DNA from: Bog-756 sp963725395 | GTDB lineage: Bacteria; Actinomycetota; Acidimicrobiia; Acidimicrobiales; RAAP-2 | DNA: 64,000 nucleotides | NCBI GenBank assembly: GCA_963725395.1 | Contig: CAVRYH010000012.1 | Location: 186,001-250,000, forward strand | Direction: 5' to 3' | Shown: positions 17,751-28,266 of the stretch, piece after piece | How positions within the stretch are numbered: position 1 is the first letter of the stretch | Layout of the letters: the number at the start of each line of letters is the position of its first letter | Program-made: the position numbers and the translations under genes | Notes under the pieces: model-generated | What the model was told of the DNA's origin: nothing | The model's input: the letters and a program-made list of their open reading frames with translations, nothing else | Databases searched by the model: none

Positions 17751-19358
17751 TCAGAGGGTGCGGGTCGGGAGGCGCCGGGCCGCACCCGGCTCCTGGGTCG
17801 GCATCTCCTGGATCGGGGCCAGAGGATACGGAGGCTGGCCCACGTCGATCTCGTCGATGTCGGCGCTCGTGCAACCGAGCGAGGCCACCTCGGCGACCGA
17901 GTACCCGGCCGTCGAGGGCAACTCGGGGACCGAGGTGTCCGCCGGCCCCAGCTGCAACGTGGAGGTCAGGTCCCCCACCGTCTTGCGCCTCCATGCCGAG
18001 ATCGTCCCCGCACGGATGCCGAACCTCTCCTCCAAGAACCGCACCTGGGACGTGTGGTCGAACACCTCGGACGCCAGGTAGCCACCGCGGCTGAACGGCG
18101 AGACCACCAGCATCGGGACGCGGAATCCGAGACCGAGGGGCCCGGCCAGGCCGTTGGCCGTGGCCGGGAGCGGGTCGACGGTCACGTACTCCCCCGGCGT
18201 GCCCGGAGGGGCGACCGGTGGTGCCACGTGGTCGAAGTACCCGTCGTTCTCGTCGTACATGACGAAGAGCACGGTCTTCGACCACACCTCGGTGTTGGAG
18301 ACCAGGCTCTGGAGGACCTGGTCGATGAACCAGGCACCCAGGTTCGGGGGGGCGGGAGGATGTTCGTCGTAGCCGAGTGGGGGGATGATCCACGAGACGC
18401 TCGGCAGGGTCCCACTCCGCACATCGGTGGCGAAGTCGTCGGGGAAGGTCGGGAGGAACGCCTTCTTGTAGAGGGAGGAGGACGGATGGGAGTACTGGGA
18501 GAAGTACGGGAGGATGGCGTCGGAGATGAGCATCACCTCCGGGTTGCTGACCTGGTAGGCGCTCCCGGGCGGTGAGTAGGTCTTCCACGAGACGCCGGCG
18601 TCCTCGAGCAGCTCGGGGACCGTCGTCCAGTCCACGCTGAACCGGGCGTCCGGTGACGGGTTGGTGATGAGCACGGGACCACCGTTGCGACCGTCGGGGT
18701 CGATGGTCCCCGACAGGGCCATGAGCCGGTTCGGGTGGGTGGGGCCCATGATCGAGCAGTGGTAGCCGTCGCAGATGGTGAAGGCGTCGGCCAGCGCGTA
18801 GTGGTAGGGGAGGTCCGACCGGGTGTGGTAGCCCATGGTCAACAGCCCGTGGTCCGGACCCTCGTACTGGATGGAGGCATGCGTCTTCACGAAGGCGTCC
18901 ATCGCGCCACCGTTGCGACAGAGGTGCTGGGGGAGCCAGCTGTGGTCGAGGTCGTAGGTGCACTCGCCGGCCACCGTGGACGTGTCGAGGTGGAACGGCC
19001 ACTGCTCGCCTGTCGGGTACCGGGTGGTGTTGGCCGGATAGGGCTGGGCGAATGCCCCGAGCCCGTCGCTCGGGTGGTCGTCGAAACCCCGGACACCCCG
19101 GTAGGAGCCGAAGTAGTGGTCGAAGGACCGGTTCTCCTGCATGAGGAAGACCACGTGCTCGACGGCGCCGAGGTCCGATCCCGCGGGTGACGTGGCCTTC
19201 GCCTTGGCGATGGTGGCGGGTGATCCGCACGCCGCCGCCAGGGCGCCGGCGCCGAGTGCGAGCGCGCCCCCGAGGAAGCGGCGCCGATCGAAAGGCACCC
19301 CGTGCCCGAAGGACGCCACGTCCCGGGCCATATCCCAGCCGATCGGCTCTTCCCCCAC
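17751..19358 (-). CDS. Tat-exported phospholipase C / acid phosphatase family phosphoesterase
   Basis: 535 aa. The N-terminus has a twin-arginine signal (FDRRRFLGGALALGAG) ending in AAACG, a possible lipobox. The mature part begins VEHVVFLMQENRSFDHYFGS, the hallmark of the PF04185 phosphoesterase family (non-haemolytic phospholipase C of actinobacteria). Asp/His metal residues occur in DHSWLPQH and YDENDGYFDHVAPP. It probably cleaves phospholipids or phosphomonoesters outside the membrane. GTG 19358 is used; ATG 19331 is an alternative. Confidence 0.9.
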   Translation of the reverse strand: MGEEPIGWDMARDVASFGHGVPFDRRRFLGGALALGAGALAAACGSPATIAKAKATSPAGSDLGAVEHVVFLMQENRSFDHYFGSYRGVRGFDDHPSDGLGAFAQPYPANTTRYPTGEQWPFHLDTSTVAGECTYDLDHSWLPQHLCRNGGAMDAFVKTHASIQYEGPDHGLLTMGYHTRSDLPYHYALADAFTICDGYHCSIMGPTHPNRLMALSGTIDPDGRNGGPVLITNPSPDARFSVDWTTVPELLEDAGVSWKTYSPPGSAYQVSNPEVMLISDAILPYFSQYSHPSSSLYKKAFLPTFPDDFATDVRSGTLPSVSWIIPPLGYDEHPPAPPNLGAWFIDQVLQSLVSNTEVWSKTVLFVMYDENDGYFDHVAPPVAPPGTPGEYVTVDPLPATANGLAGPLGLGFRVPMLVVSPFSRGGYLASEVFDHTSQVRFLEERFGIRAGTISAWRRKTVGDLTSTLQLGPADTSVPELPSTAGYSVAEVASLGCTSADIDEIDVGQPPYPLAPIQEMPTQEPGAARRLPTRTL

Positions 19359-19463
19359 CGCAGTCCCCCCGGACCGTGCACCGTCAGTGAGCGCGTCTCA
19401 CCTCCAGCAGCGTCCCGCGGATCCGGTCGGTTGGCAAGCCCCCTTGGGTCTGGGCGGGTACAT

Positions 19464-20447
19464 TCAGTCGGTCGGCAGGTGCTGGATCACGTCGGGCGGG
19501 AGGCTGCGGAGCACCTCGTCGGGGATCTGGTCCTGGACGGCGTCGGCCAACCGTTTCGACCGGGAGCGCAGCGAGAGCAGCTCGCTGTAGTGCTGCTCGT
19601 CCCCCTTCAGGCCCGAGATGAGGGGGGAGTGGGCGATGAAGACGGCCCCGGTGAACATGACGAGGAGGGACAGGGCCTCCAAGGGGCCGTAGACCCCGCT
19701 CGTGCGCAGGCTGTCCCCGAACAGCCCGATGCCGATGGCCATGGAGGCCAGCGGGTCGACCAGCACGAGGGAGGTCTGGGAGGCGGCGATGGGCCCGGCG
19801 TGGAAGGCGTTCTGGGCCAGGAACACCGAGCCCACCCCGCAGACGGCCAGGGCGTAGGTCTCCCAGTGGGAGAACATGTGGACCCAGTCGACGGCCACGT
19901 AGTCCCCCACCTTCTTGATGAGGGCGGCGGTGAAGGCGAAGCCCACCGCCCCGGCCGCCCCGAACATGGACGCCCGCCACCACCGGGGCCCGTGGAGGGC
20001 GGCGAGCACCGCCACCACCACCACGGCCCCGCAGGCCGAGCCGGCCACGATCCAGCCGAACGCCGAGGGGGAGAGGTTGCCGCCCCCCGGCTGGGCGAAC
20101 ACCAAGAAGCCGGCCAGGCCCCCGGCGGCGGCCAGGCAGCCGAGCCACTCCCGCACCCCGATGCGGAACCGGAACCAGGTGGCCAGCAGGATGACGAGGA
20201 ACAACAGCTCGGTGGTGAGGATGGGCTGGACCTGGCTCAGGTCCCCGAGGTGGAGGGCGACGGCCTGCATGAGGAACGAGCCCACCATGAAGGCGAAGCC
20301 GAGCAGCCACACCCCCCGCTTGAGGGCGTGGGTGAGCAGGCTCAGCTTGAGCGTCGACTCGGCGGGGGCGTCCTCCACCCCCATGCGCTGGAGGATGCTG
20401 GTCAGCGCGTTGGACAGGGCGGCCGCCAGGGCCAGGAAGTAGACCAC
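19464..20447 (-). CDS. DMT/EamA-like transporter
   Basis: 327 aa from GTG. Nine to ten hydrophobic helices in two homologous halves, with the EamA-type LTTELLFLVILLATWF segment near residue 80 and ASQTSLVLVDPLASMAIG near 225. The hydrophilic C-terminal tail (about 285-327) is unusual in length and Leu/Asp-rich. Substrate unknown; the fold exports small metabolites in other bacteria. Confidence 0.8.
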   Translation of the reverse strand: MVYFLALAAALSNALTSILQRMGVEDAPAESTLKLSLLTHALKRGVWLLGFAFMVGSFLMQAVALHLGDLSQVQPILTTELLFLVILLATWFRFRIGVREWLGCLAAAGGLAGFLVFAQPGGGNLSPSAFGWIVAGSACGAVVVVAVLAALHGPRWWRASMFGAAGAVGFAFTAALIKKVGDYVAVDWVHMFSHWETYALAVCGVGSVFLAQNAFHAGPIAASQTSLVLVDPLASMAIGIGLFGDSLRTSGVYGPLEALSLLVMFTGAVFIAHSPLISGLKGDEQHYSELLSLRSRSKRLADAVQDQIPDEVLRSLPPDVIQHLPTD

Positions 20448-20471
20448 CGGACCGGGACCCTCAGACGCCGG

Positions 20472-20873
20472 TCACGGGGGGTCGCCCCCGGAACCGGCCG
20501 GTGGCCGCAGCTGCTCCATGAACTCGAGCCTGATCCCACCCGGCACGTCGACGAACGCGATCCGCCGCGTGCCGAAGGCTCCCTCCACGGTTTCGGGTCC
20601 CCAGACCACCGTGTGTCCTTCCAGCTGGGCGTCGAGGTCGTCGGTGAACAGCGCAGGATGGAGGAACCCCTCTTCGGGGAGGTCGACCTCGTCCTCGTAG
20701 ATGGCCCGGGTGAACAGGGTGATCATGACCGGGCCGAGGTACACGTCGGCCCGCTCACCGTTCCGCCAGTGCATCCGGTCGCGCACCTCCGCACCCGATG
20801 CCTCGTAGAACTGCACCGCCTCGTCGAGGTCTGCCACCTTCACCGCCAGGTTGGCCAGGCCGGTCACGGTCAC
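20472..20873 (-). CDS. VOC (glyoxalase-like) family protein
   Basis: 133 aa from GTG at 20873, with AAGGAGG 4-5 nt upstream, which decides the start. One glyoxalase fold: LANLAVKVADLDEAVQFYEA at the start and FVDVPGGIRLEFMEQL at the end, where the Glu is the usual last metal ligand. Lies 24 bp downstream of nothing co-directional except the EamA gene that follows it. Substrate unknown. Confidence 0.8.
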   Translation of the reverse strand: MTVTGLANLAVKVADLDEAVQFYEASGAEVRDRMHWRNGERADVYLGPVMITLFTRAIYEDEVDLPEEGFLHPALFTDDLDAQLEGHTVVWGPETVEGAFGTRRIAFVDVPGGIRLEFMEQLRPPAGSGGDPP

Positions 20874-21045
20874 GACGCCTCCTTGCTTCCGTCGCTCCCC
20901 GTGCGGGAAGTCTAGCGACCGGTCCGGATCGGACGCCCAGAGCGTTCGGCCCGGGCGCCGCCATAAGGTGCGGGTGTTTCGATCCGCCGGCGGGGGGAAG
21001 GACAGACAAGAGGCTCCATCAGGGGCACGACAGGAGCGGCGACGC

Positions 21046-21267
21046 ATGCAAGAACCCACTGGACCTGACGAATCGACCCGCGGCGCCGAGCGCGCCGAGG
21101 AGGGTCGGACCCACACCGCCGACCGGGCAGCCACCTCGGCCGAGGAGTCCGACGCCGAAAAGCAGTTCGTTGACCTCGGAGACGAGGAGCGCCGACGGGT
21201 GGCGGAGCACGCCGAGGAGATGAACAAGATCGGCGCCAACGCCAAGGGCGAAGGCCGCATCGACTGA
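21046..21267 (+). CDS. Small acidic hydrophilic protein
   Basis: 73 aa, ATG preceded by CAGGAG at good distance. Composition is rich in Glu, Ala, Arg and Asp, with no hydrophobic core until FVDLGDEERRRVAEHAEEMN; it is likely largely disordered or helical. It stands alone between a VOC gene and an enoyl-CoA hydratase gene. Family not recognised. Confidence 0.55.
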   Translation: MQEPTGPDESTRGAERAEEGRTHTADRAATSAEESDAEKQFVDLGDEERRRVAEHAEEMNKIGANAKGEGRID

Positions 21268-21301
21268 GCGGTACTGATGGTGCGCCCGGTCTCGAGCGCG
21301 G

Positions 21302-21991
21302 TCAGGCGAGCAGCGCGGCGTGGGGCGCTGAGCAGACGGTCCGCTTGATGGCGGCAAGGGTCCCCGCGTCCTTGACGGCGTGGGACCGGGCGATCTCGAG
21401 GGCGGCGGGCAGCAGTTCGCCGGCGGGGAATGCCCCACCGACGATGGCCAGGTCGGCGGCCTCCGTCCCGCCGTAGCGGCGCCCGGTGGTCATGGCCTCG
21501 AAGGCGACCGGCGCGGTCAGGCGCGACTGGACCAGTGCCGCCATCCCCGCCGGGAAGGACATGGCGATGTCGATCTCGGGCAGGCAGAAGAAGCCCCGGT
21601 CGGCCCGCATCAACCGGACGTCGTGGGCCAGGGCGAACATGGCCCCGGCCGCGAAGCAGTGGCCCTGGATCGCCGCCACCGTCGGAACCGGGAGGACCAG
21701 CACCCGGGCCAGGAGCGTCTGGACCGAGCCCACGAACTCGGACAGTCGGTCGCGGTGGGAGCCCAACCACTCGAGATCGAGGCCGTTGTGCCAGATCTTG
21801 CCGGTGGCCACCGTGACCAGGGCCCGCGGCTCGGCTGCGGCCTCGACCTCGTCCAGGAGGTCGTGGATGCGGGCGATCGACCCCGGATTGAACCGGTGGT
21901 CCCCCTCGCCGAGGTCGAGCAGGAACACGTCACCGTCGCGTCTGAGTTCGATCACATGGTCAGGTTCGCGCATCCGCGGGCCCAGAACCAT
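21302..21991 (-). CDS. Enoyl-CoA hydratase/isomerase family protein
   Basis: 229 aa. The crotonase fold shows PTVAAIQGHCFAAGAMFALA (oxyanion-hole region) and RADRGFFCLPEIDIAMSFP, but the first oxyanion segment is KIWHNGLDLEWL. This pattern resembles the ECI/delta3-enoyl-CoA isomerase-like subgroup rather than classical hydratases. ATG 21991 follows GGAGGA very closely; ATG 21973 is an alternative. Probably acts in fatty-acid or related acyl-CoA metabolism. Confidence 0.8.
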   Translation of the reverse strand: MVLGPRMREPDHVIELRRDGDVFLLDLGEGDHRFNPGSIARIHDLLDEVEAAAEPRALVTVATGKIWHNGLDLEWLGSHRDRLSEFVGSVQTLLARVLVLPVPTVAAIQGHCFAAGAMFALAHDVRLMRADRGFFCLPEIDIAMSFPAGMAALVQSRLTAPVAFEAMTTGRRYGGTEAADLAIVGGAFPAGELLPAALEIARSHAVKDAGTLAAIKRTVCSAPHAALLA

Positions 21992-22065
21992 TCCTCCGGG
22001 GCACCGACGGGGGCGGGGGGACCATGGCCATCGAGGTCATAATGCCTGGTGAGGGGACCTCTCGC

Positions 22066-22094
22066 TTGTCCTTTGGCGCCCCGGGGGCTAGATT
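22066..22094 (+). promoter_or_regulatory. Promoter of the Rpf-like gene
   Basis: TTGTCC (22066-22071), 17-bp spacer, TAGATT (22089-22094). Transcription would begin near 22101, which excludes an ATG at 22049 and favours starts at 22106 or 22130. Confidence 0.45.
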
Positions 22095-22129
22095 GTTCAA
22101 CCATTGTGCTTCACGCCCGGGTCACACCG

Positions 22130-23251
22130 ATGGCGGGATCTCATCCGAGAGCGCGCAGTCGCCACCTCCTTCTCACAGCGGCCGTGCTCCTCTCGACTCT
22201 CGTCGCGACCACTTCGTTCGGGTTGGCGCGCGCCTCGGGTTCCGCCGGAGCCGACCAGGTGCCGCAGCTCAAGTCCCAGGCCACGGCCATCGCCCAGAAG
22301 CTCGTCCAGGAGCAGCTGCAGGTAGGTGCCTACCAGCAGCAGTACTCGGTCGCCTCGGCCGAGACCGCGGCGGAGGGCCAGGCCATCGCCGCCATCGGGC
22401 AGCAGATCGGCCGCGACCAGGCCCAGATCGACGCCCGGATCGCCCTGGTCCGCACCGAGGCGATCCGCTCCTACATGGACTACGGGACAGGGACGTCCAG
22501 CACGGACTCGGCTCTGTTCAGCGGGAACGAGGAGACGGCCCAGGCCGCCAGTGAGTACGCCTCCATCGCTGTGGGGAACATCACGACCGCCCTCGACCAG
22601 CTGCGGGACGCCAGGCTCACCCTCGAGACCCACGAGGCCTCCCTCCGTGAGCAGCAGCTACAGGACCAACAGGATCTGGCCCACCAGGCCACCTACCTCA
22701 ACCAGGCCGACGGGACCGAACAGCAGTTGGCCTCGCTCAACGCCAAGGTGACCGGGCAGCTCGCTGCGGCCGTCGCCCAGCAGGCCGCCGCCCAGGCCAC
22801 GGCCGCCGCCGCCGCCATCGCCGCCGCCCAGAAAGCCGCCTCGACGGCTCCCTCGTCGCACACGCCGGCTGGCGCGCCGTCGGTCCCGCCCGACCCGTCG
22901 GGCTCCTCGTCCGGTTCGTCGGCCCAGCCCACCGGCACGGCGCCTGCCGCGCCGGTCCCGGTCGTCACGACCGTGAGTGTCGCCGACCCGGCGCTCAACT
23001 CGTTCCTCCAGTGTGTCGTCCAGGCCGAGTCCGGGGGCGACTACGGTGCCGTGTCACCCAACGGGCTCTACATGGGGGCCTTCCAGTTCAGCCAGCCGAC
23101 CTGGAACACCGCCGCCCAGGCCGCCGGGCTGTCCGCCCTGGTCGGTGTCCCGCCCAATCAGGCCTCCAAGGCCGACCAGGACGCCGTGGCCGTGGCCCTC
23201 TACTCCCTGGACGGCGAACAGCCGTGGCTGGGAGACCGCTGCAGCTCCTGA
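22130..23251 (+). CDS. Secreted coiled-coil protein with C-terminal Rpf/transglycosylase-like domain
   Basis: About 373 aa. Signal peptide residues 8-35 (SRHLLLTAAVLLSTLVATTS). Coiled-coil rich in Gln/Ala/Glu (about 45-230). Ala-rich then Pro/Ser/Thr linker (about 230-290). A C-terminal domain of about 80 residues follows: FLQCVVQAESGGDYGAVSPN, with the likely catalytic Glu in QAESGG, then GAFQFSQPTWNTAA. This plan resembles resuscitation-promoting factors and lytic transglycosylases that cut peptidoglycan. ATG 22130 is chosen because of the promoter at 22066-22094; GTG 22106 is possible. Confidence 0.82.
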   Translation: MAGSHPRARSRHLLLTAAVLLSTLVATTSFGLARASGSAGADQVPQLKSQATAIAQKLVQEQLQVGAYQQQYSVASAETAAEGQAIAAIGQQIGRDQAQIDARIALVRTEAIRSYMDYGTGTSSTDSALFSGNEETAQAASEYASIAVGNITTALDQLRDARLTLETHEASLREQQLQDQQDLAHQATYLNQADGTEQQLASLNAKVTGQLAAAVAQQAAAQATAAAAAIAAAQKAASTAPSSHTPAGAPSVPPDPSGSSSGSSAQPTGTAPAAPVPVVTTVSVADPALNSFLQCVVQAESGGDYGAVSPNGLYMGAFQFSQPTWNTAAQAAGLSALVGVPPNQASKADQDAVAVALYSLDGEQPWLGDRCSS

Positions 23252-23275
23252 CGGCAGGGCGGGACCGTCGGCGGG

Positions 23276-24514
23276 CTAGCCGGCCAGGAAGTCCACCACC
23301 GCCGACGCGGCGCGCCCTCCGCTGAACATCGCCCCCTGGACCGACGCGGTGTCCCGGTGGTCCCCGCAGACGAAGAGCCCCCCGCCGAGGCCGACGGTCT
23401 GCTTGGGCCCGAAGGGCGGGGCCTGGAGGGGCTGGCCGTGGCGGATGGTGTCGGTACGCAGGTGCTCCCACTCCCCCTCGGTCGCATCGAACCATTCGGC
23501 CAGCTGGCGCCGGACCCGGCCGGTCACCGTCCCCTCGGTGTCGAGGTCGCCCGGGACGGCGGCGGCGATCAGCGAGCGCCCGTCGGGGGCGTGGGACGGC
23601 GAGACCTCGCTCATCACCACCACGTTCTTGGCCGGTCCACTCGCATCACCGTCGAGGAGCAGCCACGCCCCGTCCACCGGGGCGTCCTTCGCGGTGAACC
23701 AGCAGCACGTCGCCGGCCGTGATCCGGGGTCGGGCACACGCCCACCGAGCAGGCGGTGCGCCACCGGGCCGTCGGTGGCCACGACGACCGCCCTCGCTCT
23801 GATCCGCTCTCCCCCCCGGAGGACGGCGCCCGAGCCGGTGACGCCCGTCACCTCGGCCTCCAGCCGGACGGTGCCGGGCGCCAGGGCGTCGGCCAGTTGC
23901 GCCGGCACGGCCCCCATCCCCTGTTCGGGGACCCCCGTCGCCCCCACGGCCAGCATGCGCAGGATCACGTCGAAGCGACGACTGGAGACCCCGAGGCCCG
24001 GGTCCAGCTGGATGCCGGCGAACAGCGGCCGCCAGAACGACTCGACCATCCGGTCGGTGAACCCGGCCCCGGCCAGGCGCTCGTGGGTCGTCCGGTCCGG
24101 GCGGCGTAACAGGTCGGGGACGGCGTGCGCCCGCACGTCGACGACGAGGCGGGCCAGCCTCAGCTTGTCGGCCAGCGTTCCGATCGGCGCGGCCACGGTG
24201 GCCGGCAGCCCGAGAGGCCGGCGCAGCGGGTCGGCGACCCGGTGGAAGCCGCCGGCGGTCCGGACCACGGCCCCGGGCTCCAACAGCCCGAGGGCGAGGG
24301 CGTCGAGGTCGAGGCGCCGCTGCACCTCCGGATAGGCGGTGAGCAGGATCTGGAACCCCCGGTCGAGGAGGAATCCGTCCACCCGGTCGGTGCGAACCCG
24401 GCCTCCGACACCGTCGGACGCCTCCAGGACCGCACAGGGGATACCGGCCCGTGTCAGGTCAAGGGCGCAGGTGAGGCCGGCCAGGCCGGCCCCCACGATC
24501 ACCACCTCGGTCAT
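23276..24514 (-). CDS. NAD(P)/FAD-dependent oxidoreductase, amine oxidase/phytoene desaturase-like
   Basis: 412 aa. It starts MTEVVIVGAGLAGLTCALDL, a dinucleotide-binding GxGxxG, followed by EASDGVGGRVRTDRVDGFLLD (Rossmann GG motif). It ends LFVCGDHRDTASVQGAMFSG, the FAD-binding ATG-like motif of flavin amine oxidases. The enzyme probably oxidises a hydrophobic or amine substrate. Neighbouring CbiX shares the strand with 16 bp between them, possibly one transcript. Confidence 0.85.
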   Translation of the reverse strand: MTEVVIVGAGLAGLTCALDLTRAGIPCAVLEASDGVGGRVRTDRVDGFLLDRGFQILLTAYPEVQRRLDLDALALGLLEPGAVVRTAGGFHRVADPLRRPLGLPATVAAPIGTLADKLRLARLVVDVRAHAVPDLLRRPDRTTHERLAGAGFTDRMVESFWRPLFAGIQLDPGLGVSSRRFDVILRMLAVGATGVPEQGMGAVPAQLADALAPGTVRLEAEVTGVTGSGAVLRGGERIRARAVVVATDGPVAHRLLGGRVPDPGSRPATCCWFTAKDAPVDGAWLLLDGDASGPAKNVVVMSEVSPSHAPDGRSLIAAAVPGDLDTEGTVTGRVRRQLAEWFDATEGEWEHLRTDTIRHGQPLQAPPFGPKQTVGLGGGLFVCGDHRDTASVQGAMFSGGRAASAVVDFLAG

Positions 24515-24530
24515 CCGGCCACCGGAACCG

Positions 24531-25016
24531 TCAACGGAGCCGGCACCGTCCGGTTCCGGCACACACGTCGCACTCGGGTGCCCCGCCGGTCGCGTGGGCC
24601 AGACAGTGGTCCACCCGCTGGCCGACGATGTCGAGGAGCAGCGGGTGAGGGCCGAGCGGCGCGGTGACGAGGTGGCGGACCCCGGGATGGCGCGAGGCCG
24701 CCTCCTCGGCCAGGGCGGGGATGTCGACGGCCCAGTGCTGGCCCGGCCACAGAAAGTACGGGGCGATCACCACCGTGGTGGCGCCGGCGGCCACGCAGGC
24801 GTCGAAGGCCGTGGCGATGGACGGCTCGGCGAGCTCCATGTGGGCGGGCTCCACCACGCGGAAGGGACCCTCCGCCACCCACGCCCCGACGAACGCCTCA
24901 TGGCGGCTGTTGGCCTCGACGCGGCGTGAGCCGTGATCGACGACGACCACGCCGATGACGTCCGTGCCCCCCGGTTCGGGGTCGTCGGACTCGACAGGAG
25001 GGCGGACGGCACTCAC
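24531..25016 (-). CDS. CbiX-type sirohydrochlorin chelatase-like protein with Cys-rich tail
   Basis: 161 aa single-domain CbiX/SirB protein. VVVVDHGSRRVEANSRHEAF carries the metal/substrate His, and PYFLWPGQHWAVDIPA the second conserved His. It inserts Co or Fe into sirohydrochlorin (cobalamin or siroheme route). The C-terminus ends CDVCAGTGRCRLR, a Cys-x2-Cys-x5-Cys cluster that could bind metal or Fe-S, as reported for some CbiX proteins. No other cobalamin or siroheme genes are in the window. Confidence 0.82.
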   Translation of the reverse strand: MSAVRPPVESDDPEPGGTDVIGVVVVDHGSRRVEANSRHEAFVGAWVAEGPFRVVEPAHMELAEPSIATAFDACVAAGATTVVIAPYFLWPGQHWAVDIPALAEEAASRHPGVRHLVTAPLGPHPLLLDIVGQRVDHCLAHATGGAPECDVCAGTGRCRLR

Positions 25017-25094
25017 CCGACGAGACTACGCGCCTGGTCGTGGCGGGCGACCACCATGGGCGGCCCCGCCGGTCGTGCCCCCGTCGGTGTCGAC

Positions 25095-25526
25095 TCAGCG
25101 GGCGGTGATGTACTCCATCAGCTCGTCGCGGTCCTTCTCGAGCTCGCCGATCCGGCTCTTCACCACGTCACCGATGCTGATGATCCCGCACAGGTACGCT
25201 CCCTCGACCACCGGGACGTGGCGTATCCGCTGTTCGGTCATGAGGTTCATGATTCGCTCGACATCGTCCACCGGCGAGCACACGTGCACCGAGGTCGACA
25301 TGATCGTCTCGACCCGGTCCTCCAGCAGTTCGGTGTGGAGCTCGCTGAGCCGTTGCACGATGTCCCGCTCCGAGACGATGCCGTCGATGGTCCGTCCGTC
25401 CGGCGAGACCACGAGCGCCCCGACCCGGTGACGGACCAGATCGGCCACGGCGGCGCCCACCGTGGCGTCGCCCCTGATCGTGGCCACGGCGTACCCCTTC
25501 ACTCCCAGCAGGTCCGAAACGAGCAT
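25095..25526 (-). CDS. Tandem CBS-domain protein
   Basis: 143 aa from ATG 25526 after a GGGGGAAG site. Two CBS motifs: residues 1-60 (ATIRGDATVGAAVADLVRHR, GALVVSP) and 70-130 (VCSPVDDVERIMNLMTEQRI, RHVPVVEG). Such stand-alone proteins bind adenosine nucleotides and act as energy or redox sensors. Partner not indicated by neighbours. Confidence 0.88.
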   Translation of the reverse strand: MLVSDLLGVKGYAVATIRGDATVGAAVADLVRHRVGALVVSPDGRTIDGIVSERDIVQRLSELHTELLEDRVETIMSTSVHVCSPVDDVERIMNLMTEQRIRHVPVVEGAYLCGIISIGDVVKSRIGELEKDRDELMEYITAR

Positions 25527-25720
25527 CGACTTCCCCCTTCTCAGAGTCTCCTCTGCACTGTTCCCCCGCCGCTGAGGCGCCCGGAAGACCAGTCTCGCGC
25601 CCCGGTCGCCCGAAGGAAACACCTGGCGGCAAGTTGCAACGAAGTTGACGCCAAGGGCCGCCGACCAGGGCCTCGACCGACCCGCCCCCGCCCGTCGACC
25701 CGGTGGAGGGCCCCCGTGCC

Positions 25721-26866
<1,146 letters not shown>

Positions 26867-26928
26867 GCCGCCATCCTCCCATCTGGCGGACGGCGGTCGT
26901 GCACCTGCGGTTCGGCCACAATGGCACG

Positions 26929-27591
26929 ATGACAATCCGGGTGTTCCTGCTCGACGACCACCAGATCGTCCGGGAGGGCGTGCGCCGTCTGCTGGAGGCG
27001 GACGAGGACCTGGTCGTGGCGGGCGAGGCCGCAACGGCCGCCGAGGCGCTCGAACTCATCGGCGACGCCCGACCCGACGTGGCCGTGCTCGACGTCCGCC
27101 TCCCGGACGGGGACGGGATCAGCGTGTGCCGGGAGGTCCGTTCCCGGCACCCCGAGATCGCCTGTCTGATCCTCACGTCCTTCGCTGACGACGAGGCCCT
27201 GGCCCAGGCCGTCCTGGCCGGTGCCTCGGGCTACGTGCTCAAGCAGATCCGCGGGAACGAGCTGGTGGCGTCCATCCGGGCCATCGCCGGTGGGCACACC
27301 CTCATCGACCGCTCCACCACCGAGCGGGTGCTCCGGGGCCTGCAACGCTCGAACAGCGAACGGGCCGGGCTCGACCAGCTCACCGCCCGGGAGCGCCAGA
27401 TCCTCGAATTGATCGCCGACGGCAGGACCAACCGGGAGATCGGCGACGAGCTGTACCTCGCCGAGAAGACGGTCAAGAACTACGTCTCGAACCTGCTGGC
27501 CAAACTGGGGATGGGGAGGCGGTCGGAGGCCGCGGCCTACGCCGCCCGCCTCTCCGAACGGCGGACCACGACGGAGAACCTGCACCCCTGA
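26929..27591 (+). CDS. NarL/DevR-type response regulator
   Basis: 220 aa. Receiver: FLLDDHQIVREGVRRLL, phospho-Asp in DVAVLDVRLPDGDGI (about residue 54), Lys in GYVLKQIRG. LuxR HTH: LTARERQILELIADGRTNRE, then YLAEKTVKNYVSNLLAKLG. Close in pattern to DevR/DosR. It lies 62 bp from the divergent GAF kinase, with which it presumably forms a two-component system for redox or hypoxia-like signals. Confidence 0.9.
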   Translation: MTIRVFLLDDHQIVREGVRRLLEADEDLVVAGEAATAAEALELIGDARPDVAVLDVRLPDGDGISVCREVRSRHPEIACLILTSFADDEALAQAVLAGASGYVLKQIRGNELVASIRAIAGGHTLIDRSTTERVLRGLQRSNSERAGLDQLTARERQILELIADGRTNREIGDELYLAEKTVKNYVSNLLAKLGMGRRSEAAAYAARLSERRTTTENLHP

Positions 27592-27674
27592 CGTCGCTGG
27601 CGCCCCATGGCCGGCTCTCCGCCGGGCGGACCGGGACGTCGAGAACACCCACTTCCACCGCGATCCTCCCTACG

Positions 27675-28266
27675 ATGGCCGGAATGTCAACGGGCGAGGG
27701 GTCGACGGGGCCCGACGGCCGGCACTCCGACAACCGGGGTGGCCGGAACTGGGGACGACGTGCCGGGATCGACCGTCGGGCCTCGGCACGGCTGCGCCTG
27801 TTGGAGGGCGAAGGGGTCATCGTCCTCATCGATCGGCGGGCGCCGGGGTCACCGGCCGGGGTCGCCAGGATCGCCGTCTCCTCGGCCGGGGTCTTCGTCA
27901 TCGACGCCAAGCACTACAAGGGGCTGGTCCACACCCGGCGGTCGGGGCCGGTCTCCGAGCTCGGGCCCGACGAGCTCCATGTGGGGCGGAGGGACTGCAC
28001 CCCGTGGGTCGACCTGGTGGCCCGTCACGTCGAGGTGGTGCGGGACGCGGCTGGAGGACTCGCCGGGGGCAACAGACATCCCGGTGCACGCCATGTTCTG
28101 CCTGACGCGGGCGGAATGGGGCTTCGCCTCGCCCATCGAGATCCGTGAGGTGTGCGTGGCCTGGCCGCAGTTGATCGCCGGAAGGGTGCGCATCCCCGGA
28201 GCCATCGACCCGACGACCGTGGAGGAGGTGTCGGCGACCATCGCCGACCGCCTCCCGACCGGCTGA
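27675..28266 (+). pseudogene. NERD-domain protein with a one-base frameshift
   Basis: The first frame (from ATG 27675 or 27684) contains IDRRAPGSPAGVARIAVSSA and GVFVIDAKHYKG, a nuclease-related (NERD) core with the D-x-K motif. Near 28050 (gacgcggctggagg) one G is extra. The remainder, DIPVHAMFCLTRAEWGFASP, then VAWPQLIAG, continues in the next frame to TGA at 28264. The joined product would be about 196 aa. NERD proteins are predicted nucleases of unknown role. Error or true mutation cannot be separated here. Confidence 0.65.
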
